Shown: positions 38,941 through 47,713 of the stretch, piece by piece
Position numbering within the stretch: position 1 is the first letter of the stretch
Layout of the letters: every line of letters begins with the position of its first letter
Assembly: GCA_947462255.1 (NCBI GenBank)
Contig: CANHOA010000004.1
Coordinates: forward strand, 80,898 to 144,897
Direction: 5' to 3'
Length of the DNA: 64,000 nt
Origin: Flavobacteriales bacterium
GTDB taxonomy: Bacteria > Bacteroidota > Bacteroidia > Flavobacteriales_D > Crocinitomicaceae
Notes under the pieces: generated by a model
Seen by the model: only the letters and a program-made list of their open reading frames with translations
What the model was told of the DNA's origin: nothing
Databases searched by the model: none
Program-made: the position numbers and the translations under genes

Positions 38941-41478
38941 CTATAGGAAGGTTGGGGGCTTTCGAAATTCTATTTTAGCATCTTTAAAGATTGAAGATGT
39001 ATTGCGAATGCTCAAGAGAAAACTTTTGTTTCCGCCAATTGGTGTCCAATAAAAAGAAAGTGCCCAACAATGTAAGTTTCTATTTAATGAAAAATTGACG
39101 TTGGTGATTTGCTTGGACTGAAGATCAAGGTTAAGATTGCTGCTTAAATTCCATCGTTTGGTGAAACTAATGTCGCCGTTTAATACAATGGTCTGAACAA
39201 AATAATAGTTCTTATTCGATAAGCTTGTTTTTGTTGTATTTGCATTGATTGAATAAACATGGGATAAATTAACTTTCCATGGGATATTAAAATAAATGGC
39301 TTGCTCTGGATGTAAACTAAATTGATTGAAGTCGCTGTTCCAATTAGTTTGTACCGTTTCCTTCGCTTCTTCTATAACTTCGCGGCTTTTTTTCGTGGCA
39401 AGCGTTAGGGTGCTTGTGAAATTGTTGGATAAAAATCGACCCAAAGATTGGCCTGTTTGTGCAGCATAGGAAGCCAAGGATTTTCCGCTTACTGTATTCC
39501 AACTGTAAGGGCTAAACCCAGCATTGGCTACAAAATTTACCCACGTGAAAGGACTTATTCTTAGATTTAATTGCAAATTAGAAAGTTTCATAGAGTCCTT
39601 GTTGAAATCATAATTTCCTGTGATGGAAAATTGATCAATTATCCTAATTTTTCGAAACCCAGTTAGGGTGTCTTTGGCTGATTTGCTTTTAATTTCCAAT
39701 GAATTATTGACACCGAAGGTGAGAAAGGACGATTTGCTGGCATTCCCCACATTGTAAATACTCCGTTCATATGGAGAATAGGAAATAAGGGCTTGGTTAA
39801 TTCCTGCATTACTTGTTATTAATGGGTTTATTAGTGGCACATATCGATACCCAATACTTGGAGTCATTAAATGCCGTAATAGGGGTTTATTTTTTCCAAT
39901 AAATCGATAATAACTAAATAATACGGTTGTGAGGTTGATGTTCATGCTGAATTCATGCGCCATTCCATATTTATCTAAGGTGTCAATTTTTGTCGAATTG
40001 TCTAATGCGTTATAGTTTTTTTGAATTTGCTGCAAATTTATTTTATTTCCATATGAAATGCTGGGGGTAATTTTTACGGCATTTTTAAATAGACCTGCAG
40101 TGGTTTGTAAACTTATCCCTTGATTTATACCATTCATAAATTGATCCCCAATTCCTCGATAATCAAAGGTGCTTAAAAGCGAATCGCCAAAAGAAGATTT
40201 ATTTTGGCTTTCCAATGAATAGGTTAATCCAATATTTTGAACTGTTTTTTTCCACGACTTATTTGGATTCTTAATAAGGTTTTTGAATGGAAAAACACGC
40301 GTCATGTTAACATTAAATATCGGACTGGTCAAGGAGATGTTTTTTGCAATTGAATTTTGTCGCAGTGATATCTTCATGCCCATTGTAATGGGTTTTCCCG
40401 GAAATGTTCGGTTTAAATTAACATCGGAGTTAAAGCTATTGTTAAAATATTGTGGGTTTATGGGGTCTAAATTATTCTTGGTGTTGTTGTCTGAAATAAA
40501 ATTAACATTGGAGGAGAAAGCCCATAAGGGATTCGATTTAGCTTCTTTTCTGTGCGACCAAACAACAGAAACTTTGTTTTGTGCATCGTTGTATGGAAAT
40601 CCTTGCCGAAACTGCTGAAAACCAACTGAAACTCTTCCGCTGAAAGCATAGCGTATCGAATAGTCTAAATCATTTCGCAAACCCCAACTCCCACGGCTGT
40701 ATAAATTAACATATGCGCTAGTCTGAATTCGGTCGTTAATTGGGAAATAATACCCTAGATTTTGAACTCCAAACCCATACACAGATATGGGGATAAATTC
40801 TGGAAATAAGATACCGTGGGTTCGCTCTTTTTGTTGAGGTATTAAAGCAAATGGTAAGCCTAGTGGTGTGGGTATGCCTTTTACCCATAGGTTCATGGGA
40901 CCAGTTACGATGCGTTTTTCCGGAATCATAACCGCTTTTGATAACTGAAAATGATAATGAGGTTCTTCTAAATCACAGGTGGTTAAACGACCTTTTTTTA
41001 AGTGAATTTCATCATTAGGATATCGTTTCGCTTCTCCCATATGAAAATAAAATTCGTCCTGTTTAATCGCTAATTCTTCAATATACCCTTTCTCTGTTTT
41101 GGTGTTGTACCGCATGCGCAAACAAACAATAGATTCTTTGCCGTCGCTAAAAGCAGGAAGTTCTATTTTATCGCCATTTTCAGCTATTCGATAGCTTGCC
41201 TGTACTTCGTTCGCATTGAGGTCAATGAGGATGTAACCAGCGGTCAATTTTATGTCGCCCATTTCAACTTTTGCATTGCCATATAAATGTACTTTTTTAC
41301 CCACTAAATCATTGTAAATGGAATCGTTTGAAGAATACAATATGATGTCGCTAATACTGGAATCAATGATCGAAATTGTATCGTTAAATTTCGAGGTTTG
41401 GCCTGTAGCTACAAGCGATCTAGACATTATTAACAATGCAACGAAGATAATTCTATAAAACGTTTTGTTACCTTTCAA
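38941..41478 (-). CDS. lptD: LPS-assembly outer-membrane protein LptD (Bacteroidota type)
   Basis: An 845-residue protein that inserts lipopolysaccharide into the outer leaflet. The signal peptide is ~1-27 (ending ATGQ). An OstA-like periplasmic domain follows (~60-200; VHLYGNAKVEMGDIKLTAGY, KKGRLTTCDLEEPHYHFQLS). The rest is a large beta-barrel with the LptD region GIPTPLGLPFALIPQQKERTHGILFPEF. The start is TTG (41478): the only nearby in-frame ATG would cut the signal peptide in half. It diverges from the amidase operon. Confidence 0.88.
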   Translation of the reverse strand: MKGNKTFYRIIFVALLIMSRSLVATGQTSKFNDTISIIDSSISDIILYSSNDSIYNDLVGKKVHLYGNAKVEMGDIKLTAGYILIDLNANEVQASYRIAENGDKIELPAFSDGKESIVCLRMRYNTKTEKGYIEELAIKQDEFYFHMGEAKRYPNDEIHLKKGRLTTCDLEEPHYHFQLSKAVMIPEKRIVTGPMNLWVKGIPTPLGLPFALIPQQKERTHGILFPEFIPISVYGFGVQNLGYYFPINDRIQTSAYVNLYSRGSWGLRNDLDYSIRYAFSGRVSVGFQQFRQGFPYNDAQNKVSVVWSHRKEAKSNPLWAFSSNVNFISDNNTKNNLDPINPQYFNNSFNSDVNLNRTFPGKPITMGMKISLRQNSIAKNISLTSPIFNVNMTRVFPFKNLIKNPNKSWKKTVQNIGLTYSLESQNKSSFGDSLLSTFDYRGIGDQFMNGINQGISLQTTAGLFKNAVKITPSISYGNKINLQQIQKNYNALDNSTKIDTLDKYGMAHEFSMNINLTTVLFSYYRFIGKNKPLLRHLMTPSIGYRYVPLINPLITSNAGINQALISYSPYERSIYNVGNASKSSFLTFGVNNSLEIKSKSAKDTLTGFRKIRIIDQFSITGNYDFNKDSMKLSNLQLNLRISPFTWVNFVANAGFSPYSWNTVSGKSLASYAAQTGQSLGRFLSNNFTSTLTLATKKSREVIEEAKETVQTNWNSDFNQFSLHPEQAIYFNIPWKVNLSHVYSINANTTKTSLSNKNYYFVQTIVLNGDISFTKRWNLSSNLNLDLQSKQITNVNFSLNRNLHCWALSFYWTPIGGNKSFLLSIRNTSSIFKDAKIEFRKPPTFL

Positions 41479-41489
41479 TCAATTAAAAT

Positions 41490-41497
41490 TATATTTG
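41490..41497 (+). promoter_or_regulatory. -7 box (TATATTTG) for the amidase-MCE-FeS operon
   Basis: TATATTTG matches TAnnTTTG, 13 bases upstream of the ATG at 41511. A TTTG at 41464-41467 could be the -33 element, though the 22-base spacing is slightly long. It sits in the short lptD-amidase divergent gap. Confidence 0.42.
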
Positions 41498-41510
41498 TTC
41501 AGGAGCTTTT

Positions 41511-42686
41511 ATGTTTACAAAGCTACCAAATTTCATTATGGCAACAATGAACGCTTGTTTTAGATCTTTATTTACCTTCTTTTTTGTCGGAATCTTAATC
41601 ATTCCTTTTAATGGCTTTTCTCAAACTAACAAGACAAAAAGTAAAGCGATAAAAACAGTGGTGATTGACGCCGGACACGGTGGTAAAGATCCTGGTTGTC
41701 ATGGCTCGTTTGCTCTCGAAAAAGTGGTTTGCTTAGCGATGTCACTTCGTCTTGGCGAATTAATAAAGACTAAATATCCAGACGTTAAGGTTATTTACAC
41801 AAGGGATAAAGATGTTTTTGTTGAGTTATACGAACGCGCAAATATCGCTAATAGGGCAGATGCTGATTTGTTTATCTGTATTCATGCTAACGCAGGAAGT
41901 TCATCCGCGTATGGAACGGAGACCTATGTCTTGGGTTTGCACCGTTCGGAGTCGCAACAGAAAGTGGCAGAAAGTGAAAATGCAATTATTACCCTCGAAG
42001 ATGACAAAGGAGCGAAATACAGCGATTTTGACATGTCACCCGATGCCATCATCGGGATCCAGTTGCAAATGTCAGTTAATCTTGATAATTCGATTCGCTT
42101 TGCTGAATTACTACAAAAAGCATTTAAAAAATTAGGTCGCTATGATCGCGGGGTCAAACAAGCGGGTTTTTTAGTGTTGTATAAAACAACGATGCCTTCT
42201 GTTTTAATTGAAACAGGTTTCCTGCCTAATCCTACAGAGGAGAAATTTATTGGTGGTGCTGAAGGGCAAGAAAAAATGGCGCAGTCGATGTTTTCTGCTT
42301 TTGAAGCGTATAAAAATCAAATGGAAGGAAAAGTGGTGCCTGAAATTATTGATTCGCCAGCGCCTACAGTTGTTGTAGAGGTGGTTTCAGAAAACAAACT
42401 TGAAATTGATACGAATCAAAATAAATTGGTTTTTAGTATTCAAATAGCCACATCTTCACAAAAAATACCCTTGACATCACCAGTTTTTAGTGGGCTAAAG
42501 GTAAAGGAATATCAACAGGATAATTTGTATAAATATTACGTGGGCGATTTTATAAATGACCTAGATGCTGCGAAAAATCGTAAGGTTGAATTATATGAAA
42601 ATGGGTTTAAAAATGCCTTTGTTATCGCTTTCTTGGGTGGAGAGCGCATTAGTATCGAAAAAGCTATTAAATTAGCACAAAATTAA
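41511..42686 (+). CDS. N-acetylmuramoyl-L-alanine amidase with SPOR-like tail
   Basis: A 391-residue exported zinc amidase that cuts the peptide from peptidoglycan. The N-terminal signal ends GFSQ (~38). The Amidase_3 domain has zinc ligands in VIDAGHGGKDPG, the Glu of ALEKVVCLAM, His in FICIHANAG, and the catalytic Glu in LIETGFLPNPTEE. Residues ~305-385 resemble a SPOR domain (FSIQIATSSQKIPL, YKYYVGDFINDLDAAKNRKVEL), which targets septal glycan. An AGGAG at 41501-41505 supports the ATG at 41511; ATGs at 41538 and 41547 also give good signal peptides. First gene of an envelope operon. Confidence 0.88.
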   Translation: MFTKLPNFIMATMNACFRSLFTFFFVGILIIPFNGFSQTNKTKSKAIKTVVIDAGHGGKDPGCHGSFALEKVVCLAMSLRLGELIKTKYPDVKVIYTRDKDVFVELYERANIANRADADLFICIHANAGSSSAYGTETYVLGLHRSESQQKVAESENAIITLEDDKGAKYSDFDMSPDAIIGIQLQMSVNLDNSIRFAELLQKAFKKLGRYDRGVKQAGFLVLYKTTMPSVLIETGFLPNPTEEKFIGGAEGQEKMAQSMFSAFEAYKNQMEGKVVPEIIDSPAPTVVVEVVSENKLEIDTNQNKLVFSIQIATSSQKIPLTSPVFSGLKVKEYQQDNLYKYYVGDFINDLDAAKNRKVELYENGFKNAFVIAFLGGERISIEKAIKLAQN

Positions 42687-42690
42687 GAAA

Positions 42691-43728
42691 TTGAAATTCT
42701 CAAAAGAAATTAAAACAGGTATAATAGCATTACTAGCTATATTAGTTCTTGTTTTTGGAGTTAACTTTTTAAAAGGAAATAGCTTTTTTGGAGGCGATGA
42801 AATTTATTATAGCTATTTCGAAAATTCAGGCCAATTGCCAATAGCAAGCAATGTTACGGTGAATGGGGTTGTGGTTGGCAAAGTGTTGACAGTTGATTAT
42901 ATGCCTAATAGTCCCGTAAAAAAAAGGGTTAAAATTTCTTTTAGTATTCAAAATAACAATGTAAAGCTGCCAAAAGGAACGTATGTTGAAATTGGATCCT
43001 TAGATATACTAAGTAAAGGGCTAATCATTCATATTCCCGCTTTTTCAAAGAATGACAATTATAAGCCCGGCAGTTATTTACCTGGTAAATTATCCGTTGA
43101 TATGTTTTCGCAGGTGAAGGCCTATGCAGACCCAATCTCTCAAAAATTACAAACGATGATGGCATCTATTGATAAAATGGTGAATTCATTATCGGCATTT
43201 TGGGATAATAGTGCTACTTCGGAAATTGAAGCTAGCCTTAAGGAAGTGAAAATTGCGATTGCTCGGTTTGGATCGCTGGCTAAAGAAATGCAAGCGTTTG
43301 TGGGGGAAGAAAAATTGCAGATAGCTCGAATAATGTCTAATGTTGAAAATATTACCCTTAATCTTAAGAAAAGTAATGAGCAGATAACTAAGATAATCGG
43401 TAATTTAGCAATAGCTTCTGATAATCTTTTAACTGCAGATTTTAAAGGGGTAATCCTTGAGGCGCAAACTACGCTTAAAAAGATAAATTACATTCTGGCT
43501 GAAACAAATGACGGAAAAGGTACGCTAGGGAAATTAGTGCATGACGATAAGTTGTATAACGAATTAGTCGAATCGAATAATCAACTGCAAGAACTCGTTG
43601 ATGATATTGAAAAACATCCGGAAAGGTATATCAATATATCCCTTGTCGGTGGAAAGTCAAAAGGTTTGAAATTAAATAGTACGCAAGAGAAAAAGCTTAC
43701 TAATCTGTTAGATTCTTTGCCTGATTGA
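42691..43728 (+). CDS. MCE/MlaD family lipid-transport protein
   Basis: A 345-residue protein with one N-terminal membrane segment (~8-28, IIALLAILVLVFGVNFL) and an MCE domain (~37-115; GQLPIASNVTVNGVVVGKV, LPKGTYVEIGSLDILSKGLIIHI). A long helical region follows, ending in YINISLVGGKSKG. MCE proteins form periplasmic rings or tunnels that move phospholipid between membranes. TTG (42691) starts the canonical MKFSKEIKTGI. It starts four bases after the amidase stop. No permease or ATPase of the Mla system is adjacent. Confidence 0.9.
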   Translation: MKFSKEIKTGIIALLAILVLVFGVNFLKGNSFFGGDEIYYSYFENSGQLPIASNVTVNGVVVGKVLTVDYMPNSPVKKRVKISFSIQNNNVKLPKGTYVEIGSLDILSKGLIIHIPAFSKNDNYKPGSYLPGKLSVDMFSQVKAYADPISQKLQTMMASIDKMVNSLSAFWDNSATSEIEASLKEVKIAIARFGSLAKEMQAFVGEEKLQIARIMSNVENITLNLKKSNEQITKIIGNLAIASDNLLTADFKGVILEAQTTLKKINYILAETNDGKGTLGKLVHDDKLYNELVESNNQLQELVDDIEKHPERYINISLVGGKSKGLKLNSTQEKKLTNLLDSLPD

Positions 43729-43729
43729 T

Positions 43730-45037
43730 ATGCTGTCAATAGTTGTATTTATTTCTTTGTTTTTTTTCTCTACTGGGCTGTTCTTGCTCAATGCTAATAA
43801 AATTCGAAAAAATATCCGCTTAGGAAGAGAGGTAAATCGCTCAGATAAGCCTTTAACAAGGCTTAAAACAATGGTATGGGTCGCTCTTGGACAAAAGAAA
43901 ATGTTCAATCGGCCTATTGCTGCTTTCTTACACCTAGCGTTATATGTAGCGTTTGTTATAACTCAAATTGAATTACTTGAAATTATAGCCGATGGTATAA
44001 CAGGGAATCACAGAATGTTTTATTTCTCGCTTGGTGATTTTTATGTCTTCATGGTTAGTTTTATTGAGATTCTTTCAGTACTGGCTTTTGTCGCAACAAT
44101 CGCTTTCTTATGGCGCCGTAACATGCTTTCTTTGCCTCGGTTTAATAAAAATGAATTGCTGGGTTGGCCCAAAAAAGATGCTAATCTGATACTAATCATG
44201 GAGTTAGTGCTTATTGTTTTTATTCTTACCATGAATGGAACGGATGAGGTGCTTTACAATCGGGGAGGTTCTCATGTAGCTTATGCAAAAGGCAGTTTTG
44301 GATTTTCAATCTCTGCTTGGCTCGGACCATTAGTATTTGATTCATTTAACGTGGAAACCTTGCGCGTTTTTGAACGCATCGGTTGGTGGGGACATATCTG
44401 CATGGTGTTCTTATTTCTGAATTATTTACCGTATTCTAAACACCTTCATGTTCTCTTAGCTTTCCCAACTACTTATTTTTCAAACCTTCAAGCAAAAGGT
44501 AAGTTTTCTCATATGAAATCGGTTGAAAATGAAGTTAAGTTAATGCTCGACCCTAACGCAATACCACTCGAAAGTGATGCGCCCCCAAGCCGCTTCGGAG
44601 CCAAAGATGTTTCCGATCTAACATGGAAAAACCTTCTTGATGCTTATTCTTGCACGGAATGTGGACGTTGTACGGATGTTTGTCCGGCTAATAATACCGG
44701 TAAGTTATTGTCGCCTCGTAAAATCATGATGGATACGCGTGATCGCTTGGTTGAAGTTGGCGAATTGAAAAAGGGAGAAGTGGATAATAAATCCTTGCTC
44801 GGTGATTATATATCGCCTGAAGAATTGTGGGCATGTACCTCGTGTAACGCTTGCGTAGAGGCTTGTCCAATCAATATAGATCCGCTGGCTATCATTATTG
44901 ATTTGAGAAGAAACTTAGTGATGGAGGAGTCTGCAATGCCTTCTGAGTTAGCTGGAATGTTAACGAATATTGAAAATAATGGCGCGCCGTGGCAATTTTC
45001 ACAAAGCGATCGATTAAATTGGGCAAATGAAGAATAA
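43730..45037 (+). CDS. Membrane-bound (Fe-S)-binding oxidoreductase subunit
   Basis: A 435-residue protein with five to six membrane segments (~1-240) and then two 4Fe-4S motifs: CTECGRCTDVCP (~308) and CTSCNACVEACP (~365). The layout matches fused HdrE/NarI-like and HdrC/GlpC-like iron-sulfur subunits. Electrons probably pass from the quinone pool to the partner protein encoded next. It starts one base after the MCE gene stop. The redox substrate is unknown. Confidence 0.85.
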   Translation: MLSIVVFISLFFFSTGLFLLNANKIRKNIRLGREVNRSDKPLTRLKTMVWVALGQKKMFNRPIAAFLHLALYVAFVITQIELLEIIADGITGNHRMFYFSLGDFYVFMVSFIEILSVLAFVATIAFLWRRNMLSLPRFNKNELLGWPKKDANLILIMELVLIVFILTMNGTDEVLYNRGGSHVAYAKGSFGFSISAWLGPLVFDSFNVETLRVFERIGWWGHICMVFLFLNYLPYSKHLHVLLAFPTTYFSNLQAKGKFSHMKSVENEVKLMLDPNAIPLESDAPPSRFGAKDVSDLTWKNLLDAYSCTECGRCTDVCPANNTGKLLSPRKIMMDTRDRLVEVGELKKGEVDNKSLLGDYISPEELWACTSCNACVEACPINIDPLAIIIDLRRNLVMEESAMPSELAGMLTNIENNGAPWQFSQSDRLNWANEE

Positions 45038-45128
45038 TGCAGTTGCAGATAATTTAATGGAAAGGATGAATGGGAGATTCACCTCATTGATTGAGAAAAG
45101 TAGTAATATTCAAGTTTTTGAAGAGTAA
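45027..45128 (+). CDS. Possible 33-residue linker ORF between the two Fe-S genes
   Basis: An ATG inside the last codons of the upstream Fe-S gene opens a 33-codon frame (MKNNAVADNLMERMNGRFTS...NIQVFEE) that ends four bases before the next gene's ATG. It exactly fills the gap between the two genes, in a typical translational-coupling geometry. The peptide is hydrophilic and helical-looking, without metal-binding cysteines. It could be a real small subunit or merely a leader that carries ribosomes forward. Confidence 0.35.
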   Translation: MKNNAVADNLMERMNGRFTSLIEKSSNIQVFEE

Positions 45129-45131
45129 GTT

Positions 45132-45920
45132 ATGCGTTTGAACGTTCCCACAATGTCTGAAATGATGGCCAAAGGAGAAACTCCGGAAATTCTTTTCTGG
45201 GTTGGCTGCGCCGGAAGTTTCGACGACCGTGCTAAGAAAATAACCAAGGCCTTGGTGAAAATATTAAACCATTGTAAGGTAAGTTTCGCTGTGCTTGGAA
45301 CGGAAGAATCTTGTACTGGTGATCCTGCGAAAAGAGCTGGAAATGAATTTACTTTTCAGATGCAGGCTATGATGAATATTCAAGTGCTCGATGGCTATGA
45401 TGTTAAGCGGATCGTAACGGGTTGCCCGCACTGTTTTAATACCCTGAAAAATGAATATCCTGAATTGGGCGGGAAGTATGAGGTTATTCATCATACTCAA
45501 TTAATTCAAGACTTAATAAATACAGGAAAACTTGGCTTAGAGGGAAGTCAAACGTATAAAGGAAAAAAAATTACCTTCCACGACCCTTGCTACTTGGGCC
45601 GAGCCAATGATGTGTATGAAGCGCCTAGAGCCTTAATTGAGAAATTAGACGCCGAATTAGTGGAAATGAAACGATGTAAAACCAATGGCTTATGCTGTGG
45701 TGCTGGTGGCGCTCAAATGTTTAAAGAGGCAGAAAAAGGAAACAAAGAAATTAATATAGAACGCACCGAAGATGCACTTGAATCGAATGCTGAAATCATT
45801 GCCACAGGGTGCCCTTTTTGTAATACGATGATGACGGATGGCATAAAAAATTTCAATAAGGAAAATGATATTCAAGTGCTAGATGTAGCGGAACTTATTG
45901 TCAATGCAGCCGAACTTTAA
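45132..45920 (+). CDS. (Fe-S)-binding protein with two CCG domains
   Basis: A 262-residue soluble protein with two cysteine-rich CCG domains, as in HdrB/GlpC/LutA. The first holds WVGCAGSFDD and VTGCPHCFNTLKNEYP; the second FHDPCYLGR, GLCCGAGGAQMF and ATGCPFCNTM. These motifs bind an unusual [4Fe-4S] cluster in heterodisulfide-reductase-like enzymes. It is the expected partner of the membrane subunit encoded upstream. The 3' end overlaps the next gene by 17 bases. Confidence 0.88.
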   Translation: MRLNVPTMSEMMAKGETPEILFWVGCAGSFDDRAKKITKALVKILNHCKVSFAVLGTEESCTGDPAKRAGNEFTFQMQAMMNIQVLDGYDVKRIVTGCPHCFNTLKNEYPELGGKYEVIHHTQLIQDLINTGKLGLEGSQTYKGKKITFHDPCYLGRANDVYEAPRALIEKLDAELVEMKRCKTNGLCCGAGGAQMFKEAEKGNKEINIERTEDALESNAEIIATGCPFCNTMMTDGIKNFNKENDIQVLDVAELIVNAAEL

Positions 45921-46338
45921 CACCCTTTTTACGGCAATGCCAGATGATAGTCGCGTGTGGCTTTATCTTGCTGATAGGCCCATGGACAAAAGCGAAGAGG
46001 AATGGTTCAACGCGGAGTTAGGCTTGTTCTTGAATTCTTGGTCTGCTCATAATAAACAGTTGCAGTGCGATGGTGTTGTCTTGTTTGCGCAGTACATTGT
46101 TCTTGTTGTAAATGAAGGGTTTGAGAAAGCTTCCGGCTGCTCAATTGATTCGTCAACGCATTTTATGAAAAAAGCGGGAACTGCTCTCAATATTGATTTT
46201 TTTAACCGCTTGTTTGTGATGCAAGCACAAAATGGCAATTGGCTGCGTGTGCCTTATGCAAATGTAAAAAATGGCAGCTACTTATCTCCCTTTGTAGAAA
46301 ACCTAGGAGATTTAAAAAAACAGTGGTTCCAATCTTAA
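45904..46338 (+). CDS. Small conserved-type protein of the Fe-S operon
   Basis: A 144-residue soluble protein (MQPNFNTLFTAMPDDSRVWLYLADRP...). In related Bacteroidota a protein of this kind follows the two Fe-S genes and is often mislabelled 'ABC transporter ATPase'; there is no Walker motif. Conserved-looking segments are WFNAELGLFLNSWSAH, GVVLFAQYIVLVVNE and GCSIDSSTHFMK. Overlap with the upstream gene implies a shared operon. The ATG at 45904 is preferred to a TTG six bases earlier. Its 3' end is part of a direct repeat (46312-46354). Confidence 0.72.
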   Translation: MQPNFNTLFTAMPDDSRVWLYLADRPMDKSEEEWFNAELGLFLNSWSAHNKQLQCDGVVLFAQYIVLVVNEGFEKASGCSIDSSTHFMKKAGTALNIDFFNRLFVMQAQNGNWLRVPYANVKNGSYLSPFVENLGDLKKQWFQS

Positions 46339-46354
46339 AAAAAAATCTACGCAT
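46312..46354. repeat. 43-bp direct repeat, copy 1
   Basis: The sequence around TGGTTCCAATCTT and TCTACGCAT recurs, in the same orientation and nearly unchanged, at 47714-47756. This copy covers the last codons of the preceding gene and its downstream flank. Confidence 0.85.
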
Positions 46355-46372
46355 CTTTGATGAAATTTTTAA

Positions 46373-46380
46373 TATATTTG
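46373..46380 (+). promoter_or_regulatory. Putative -7 box for the 46403 lipoprotein gene
   Basis: TATATTTG fits TAnnTTTG and lies 22 bases upstream of the ATG at 46403. A TTTG at 46356-46359 is too close for a standard -33. Confidence 0.4.
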
Positions 46381-46402
46381 ATTTATCAAAGAAATAAACG
46401 CT

Positions 46403-46708
46403 ATGAATTACCACAAAAGCTTGTGTATTTTAATAATTGGAATCTTGGTTTCTTGCAGTGAAAATGATGTTAAATTTGATCGTAAGAAGGTATGTGGTTG
46501 CGCCGAGCTAATGTTTGAGGTTGCTCAAACATTAGAAAATCAAAAAGAATTTGATTCACTAAAAAACCATAAAATTCTTGACAACTATAAGTTAAGAATG
46601 ATTGAATGTAATAAGTTAGATGATAATTTAACGCTTGAACAAAAAAAAGAACTTGAAAAGGTTCTAATGGATTGTCCTGCATCAAAGAGATTTGTAAAAA
46701 ACCATTAA
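46403..46708 (+). CDS. Small Cys-containing lipoprotein
   Basis: A 101-residue lipoprotein (lipobox ILVSC, Cys18). The mature part is charged and helical, with four further cysteines (CGC near 31-33, IECNK, MDCPAS), which may form disulfides. I recognise no family. It is convergent with the lipoprotein gene ending at 46710 and lies inside the direct-repeat-bracketed cassette. Confidence 0.65.
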   Translation: MNYHKSLCILIIGILVSCSENDVKFDRKKVCGCAELMFEVAQTLENQKEFDSLKNHKILDNYKLRMIECNKLDDNLTLEQKKELEKVLMDCPASKRFVKNH

Positions 46709-46709
46709 T

Positions 46710-47213
46710 TTATTGCAAGGACTTTAAAATCCCCAATCGTTTAAAAATATCTGTTGAATCTTCGAACTCTTTTTTATCGCTTATATGGTCAATGATTATA
46801 TAATGAGGAAATCCGTATTCACGGAAAATATACTTAACATATTTGCTGTGAACTTTGTATACAACAACAGTATCTTGGATCGAAGCGTTAATTTGGGTTG
46901 AGGTTGTTAAAAGAATGTTGGAAAAATAAGATTGTATCTTTGCAGTATCTAGACCCTGGGAACAAAAGCTGAACACCAATAGATCATTAGTTCCTTGATT
47001 GAATACCATCTTTGATAAATAGGTGAATTCTGAAAGTACTTTATTTTCTTGTTGAATTTGTTTTATTCGGTCATCTAAATAGGGTTTGATAACCTTTTCG
47101 TTTTTTTGGAGCTTATAGGTGCTGTTAAGTCCGAATTGAACGATTTTTGGGGAGCATCCGCAAAGGATTGAAACTGTTCCAAAAAGAAGAGGGAGTCTAA
47201 TTGACTCCCTCAA
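46710..47213 (-). CDS. Putative lipoprotein whose start overlaps a terminator
   Basis: A 167-residue lipoprotein if TTG (47213) is the start: MRESIRLPLLFGTVSILCGC, lipobox LCGC, Cys20. The frame is open up to an ATG at 47258, but that would give an unusually long 35-residue pre-region. The mature protein (NSTYKLQKNEKVIKPYLDDR...) is of no family I recognise; beta-strand pairs and VYKVHSKYVKYIFREYGFP stand out. The first codons coincide with a perfect hairpin that terminates the upstream gene, so expression may depend on read-through. Confidence 0.55.
   Translation of the reverse strand: MRESIRLPLLFGTVSILCGCSPKIVQFGLNSTYKLQKNEKVIKPYLDDRIKQIQQENKVLSEFTYLSKMVFNQGTNDLLVFSFCSQGLDTAKIQSYFSNILLTTSTQINASIQDTVVVYKVHSKYVKYIFREYGFPHYIIIDHISDKKEFEDSTDIFKRLGILKSLQ
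47181..47211 (-). terminator. Intrinsic terminator of the TRL-like gene
   Basis: GAGGGAGTC (47189-47197) and GACTCCCTC (47203-47211) form a perfect 9-bp stem with a 5-nt loop. On the minus strand it is followed by TTCTTTTT, a U-rich tail. It lies 25 bases past the stop at 47237. Confidence 0.8.
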
Positions 47214-47236
47214 TATAACTTTAATATAACTAAAGA

Positions 47237-47515
47237 TTATTCTCCTGTAACTATACATGTATAGGTTACAATAATTCCTAAAACGCTTTTGGTTTGCAAA
47301 TCAACGGTTGAAATTTTCGTGATTCCACCATTTTGAGCAGCTCGTTGTACAGATGCATCAGCTCCGAAACATAACTGATAAAAAAAGCAAGTACCAGTGG
47401 CCTTTCCTTGTTTAGTACCCAAATCGTTTGAAGTTGCAGAAATAGGCAATGTTAGTGAGCATGAACTCAAAACCAATAAGCCTGCAGCAATTAATGAATA
47501 AAAAGTAGTTTTCAT
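47237..47515 (-). CDS. TRL-like lipoprotein
   Basis: A 92-residue lipoprotein (lipobox LSSC, Cys19). The mature part LPISATSNDLGTKQGKATG...FGADASVQRAAQNGGITKIS resembles the TRL-like family, small exported proteins of unknown role found in many Gram-negative bacteria. GGITKISTVDLQTKSVLGI is the most family-like stretch. The ATG at 47515 is used; an upstream in-frame extension adds non-signal residues. A strong terminator follows. Confidence 0.75.
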   Translation of the reverse strand: MKTTFYSLIAAGLLVLSSCSLTLPISATSNDLGTKQGKATGTCFFYQLCFGADASVQRAAQNGGITKISTVDLQTKSVLGIIVTYTCIVTGE

Positions 47516-47597
47516 AATAAAAATTAAAAAGTTTACCAAATGTAATACTTTTTAATTTCAATTCATTTTTTTCTTTCAATAGTTTTCGCAGACCTTA

Positions 47598-47712
47598 ATG
47601 ATGCGCCTTGATTTTTTCGTTTTTTTGTACTTGTGCTGAGTTTGCCGTAGTATCAAGACAAAAGGACAAAGAAAATAAGGTCCGATTTTTTTCCGCCGTG
47701 GCGGAGGACAAT
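47598..47712 (-). repeat. Dispersed repeat, partial copy
   Basis: Contains CGCCTTGATTTTTTCG, GTACTTGTGCTGAG(T/C)TTGCCGTAG and AAGACAAAAGGACAAAGAAAATAAGGTCCG, shared nearly base for base with 49100-49190 and, inverted, with 63012-63080. It ends in the palindromic CCGCCGTGGCGG. No gene is seen from 47516 to 47800; this repeat, copy 2 of the 43-bp repeat and a terminator fill it. Confidence 0.8.
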
Positions 47713-47713
47713 A

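Noticed and set aside
45904..46338. ABC transporter ATPase label for the last Fe-S operon gene
   Set aside because: No Walker A, signature or Walker B motif is present in its 144 residues.
47590..47712. tRNA or structured RNA in the repeat near 47.6 kb
   Set aside because: No cloverleaf, anticodon or T-loop consensus; the palindromes belong to the dispersed repeat.
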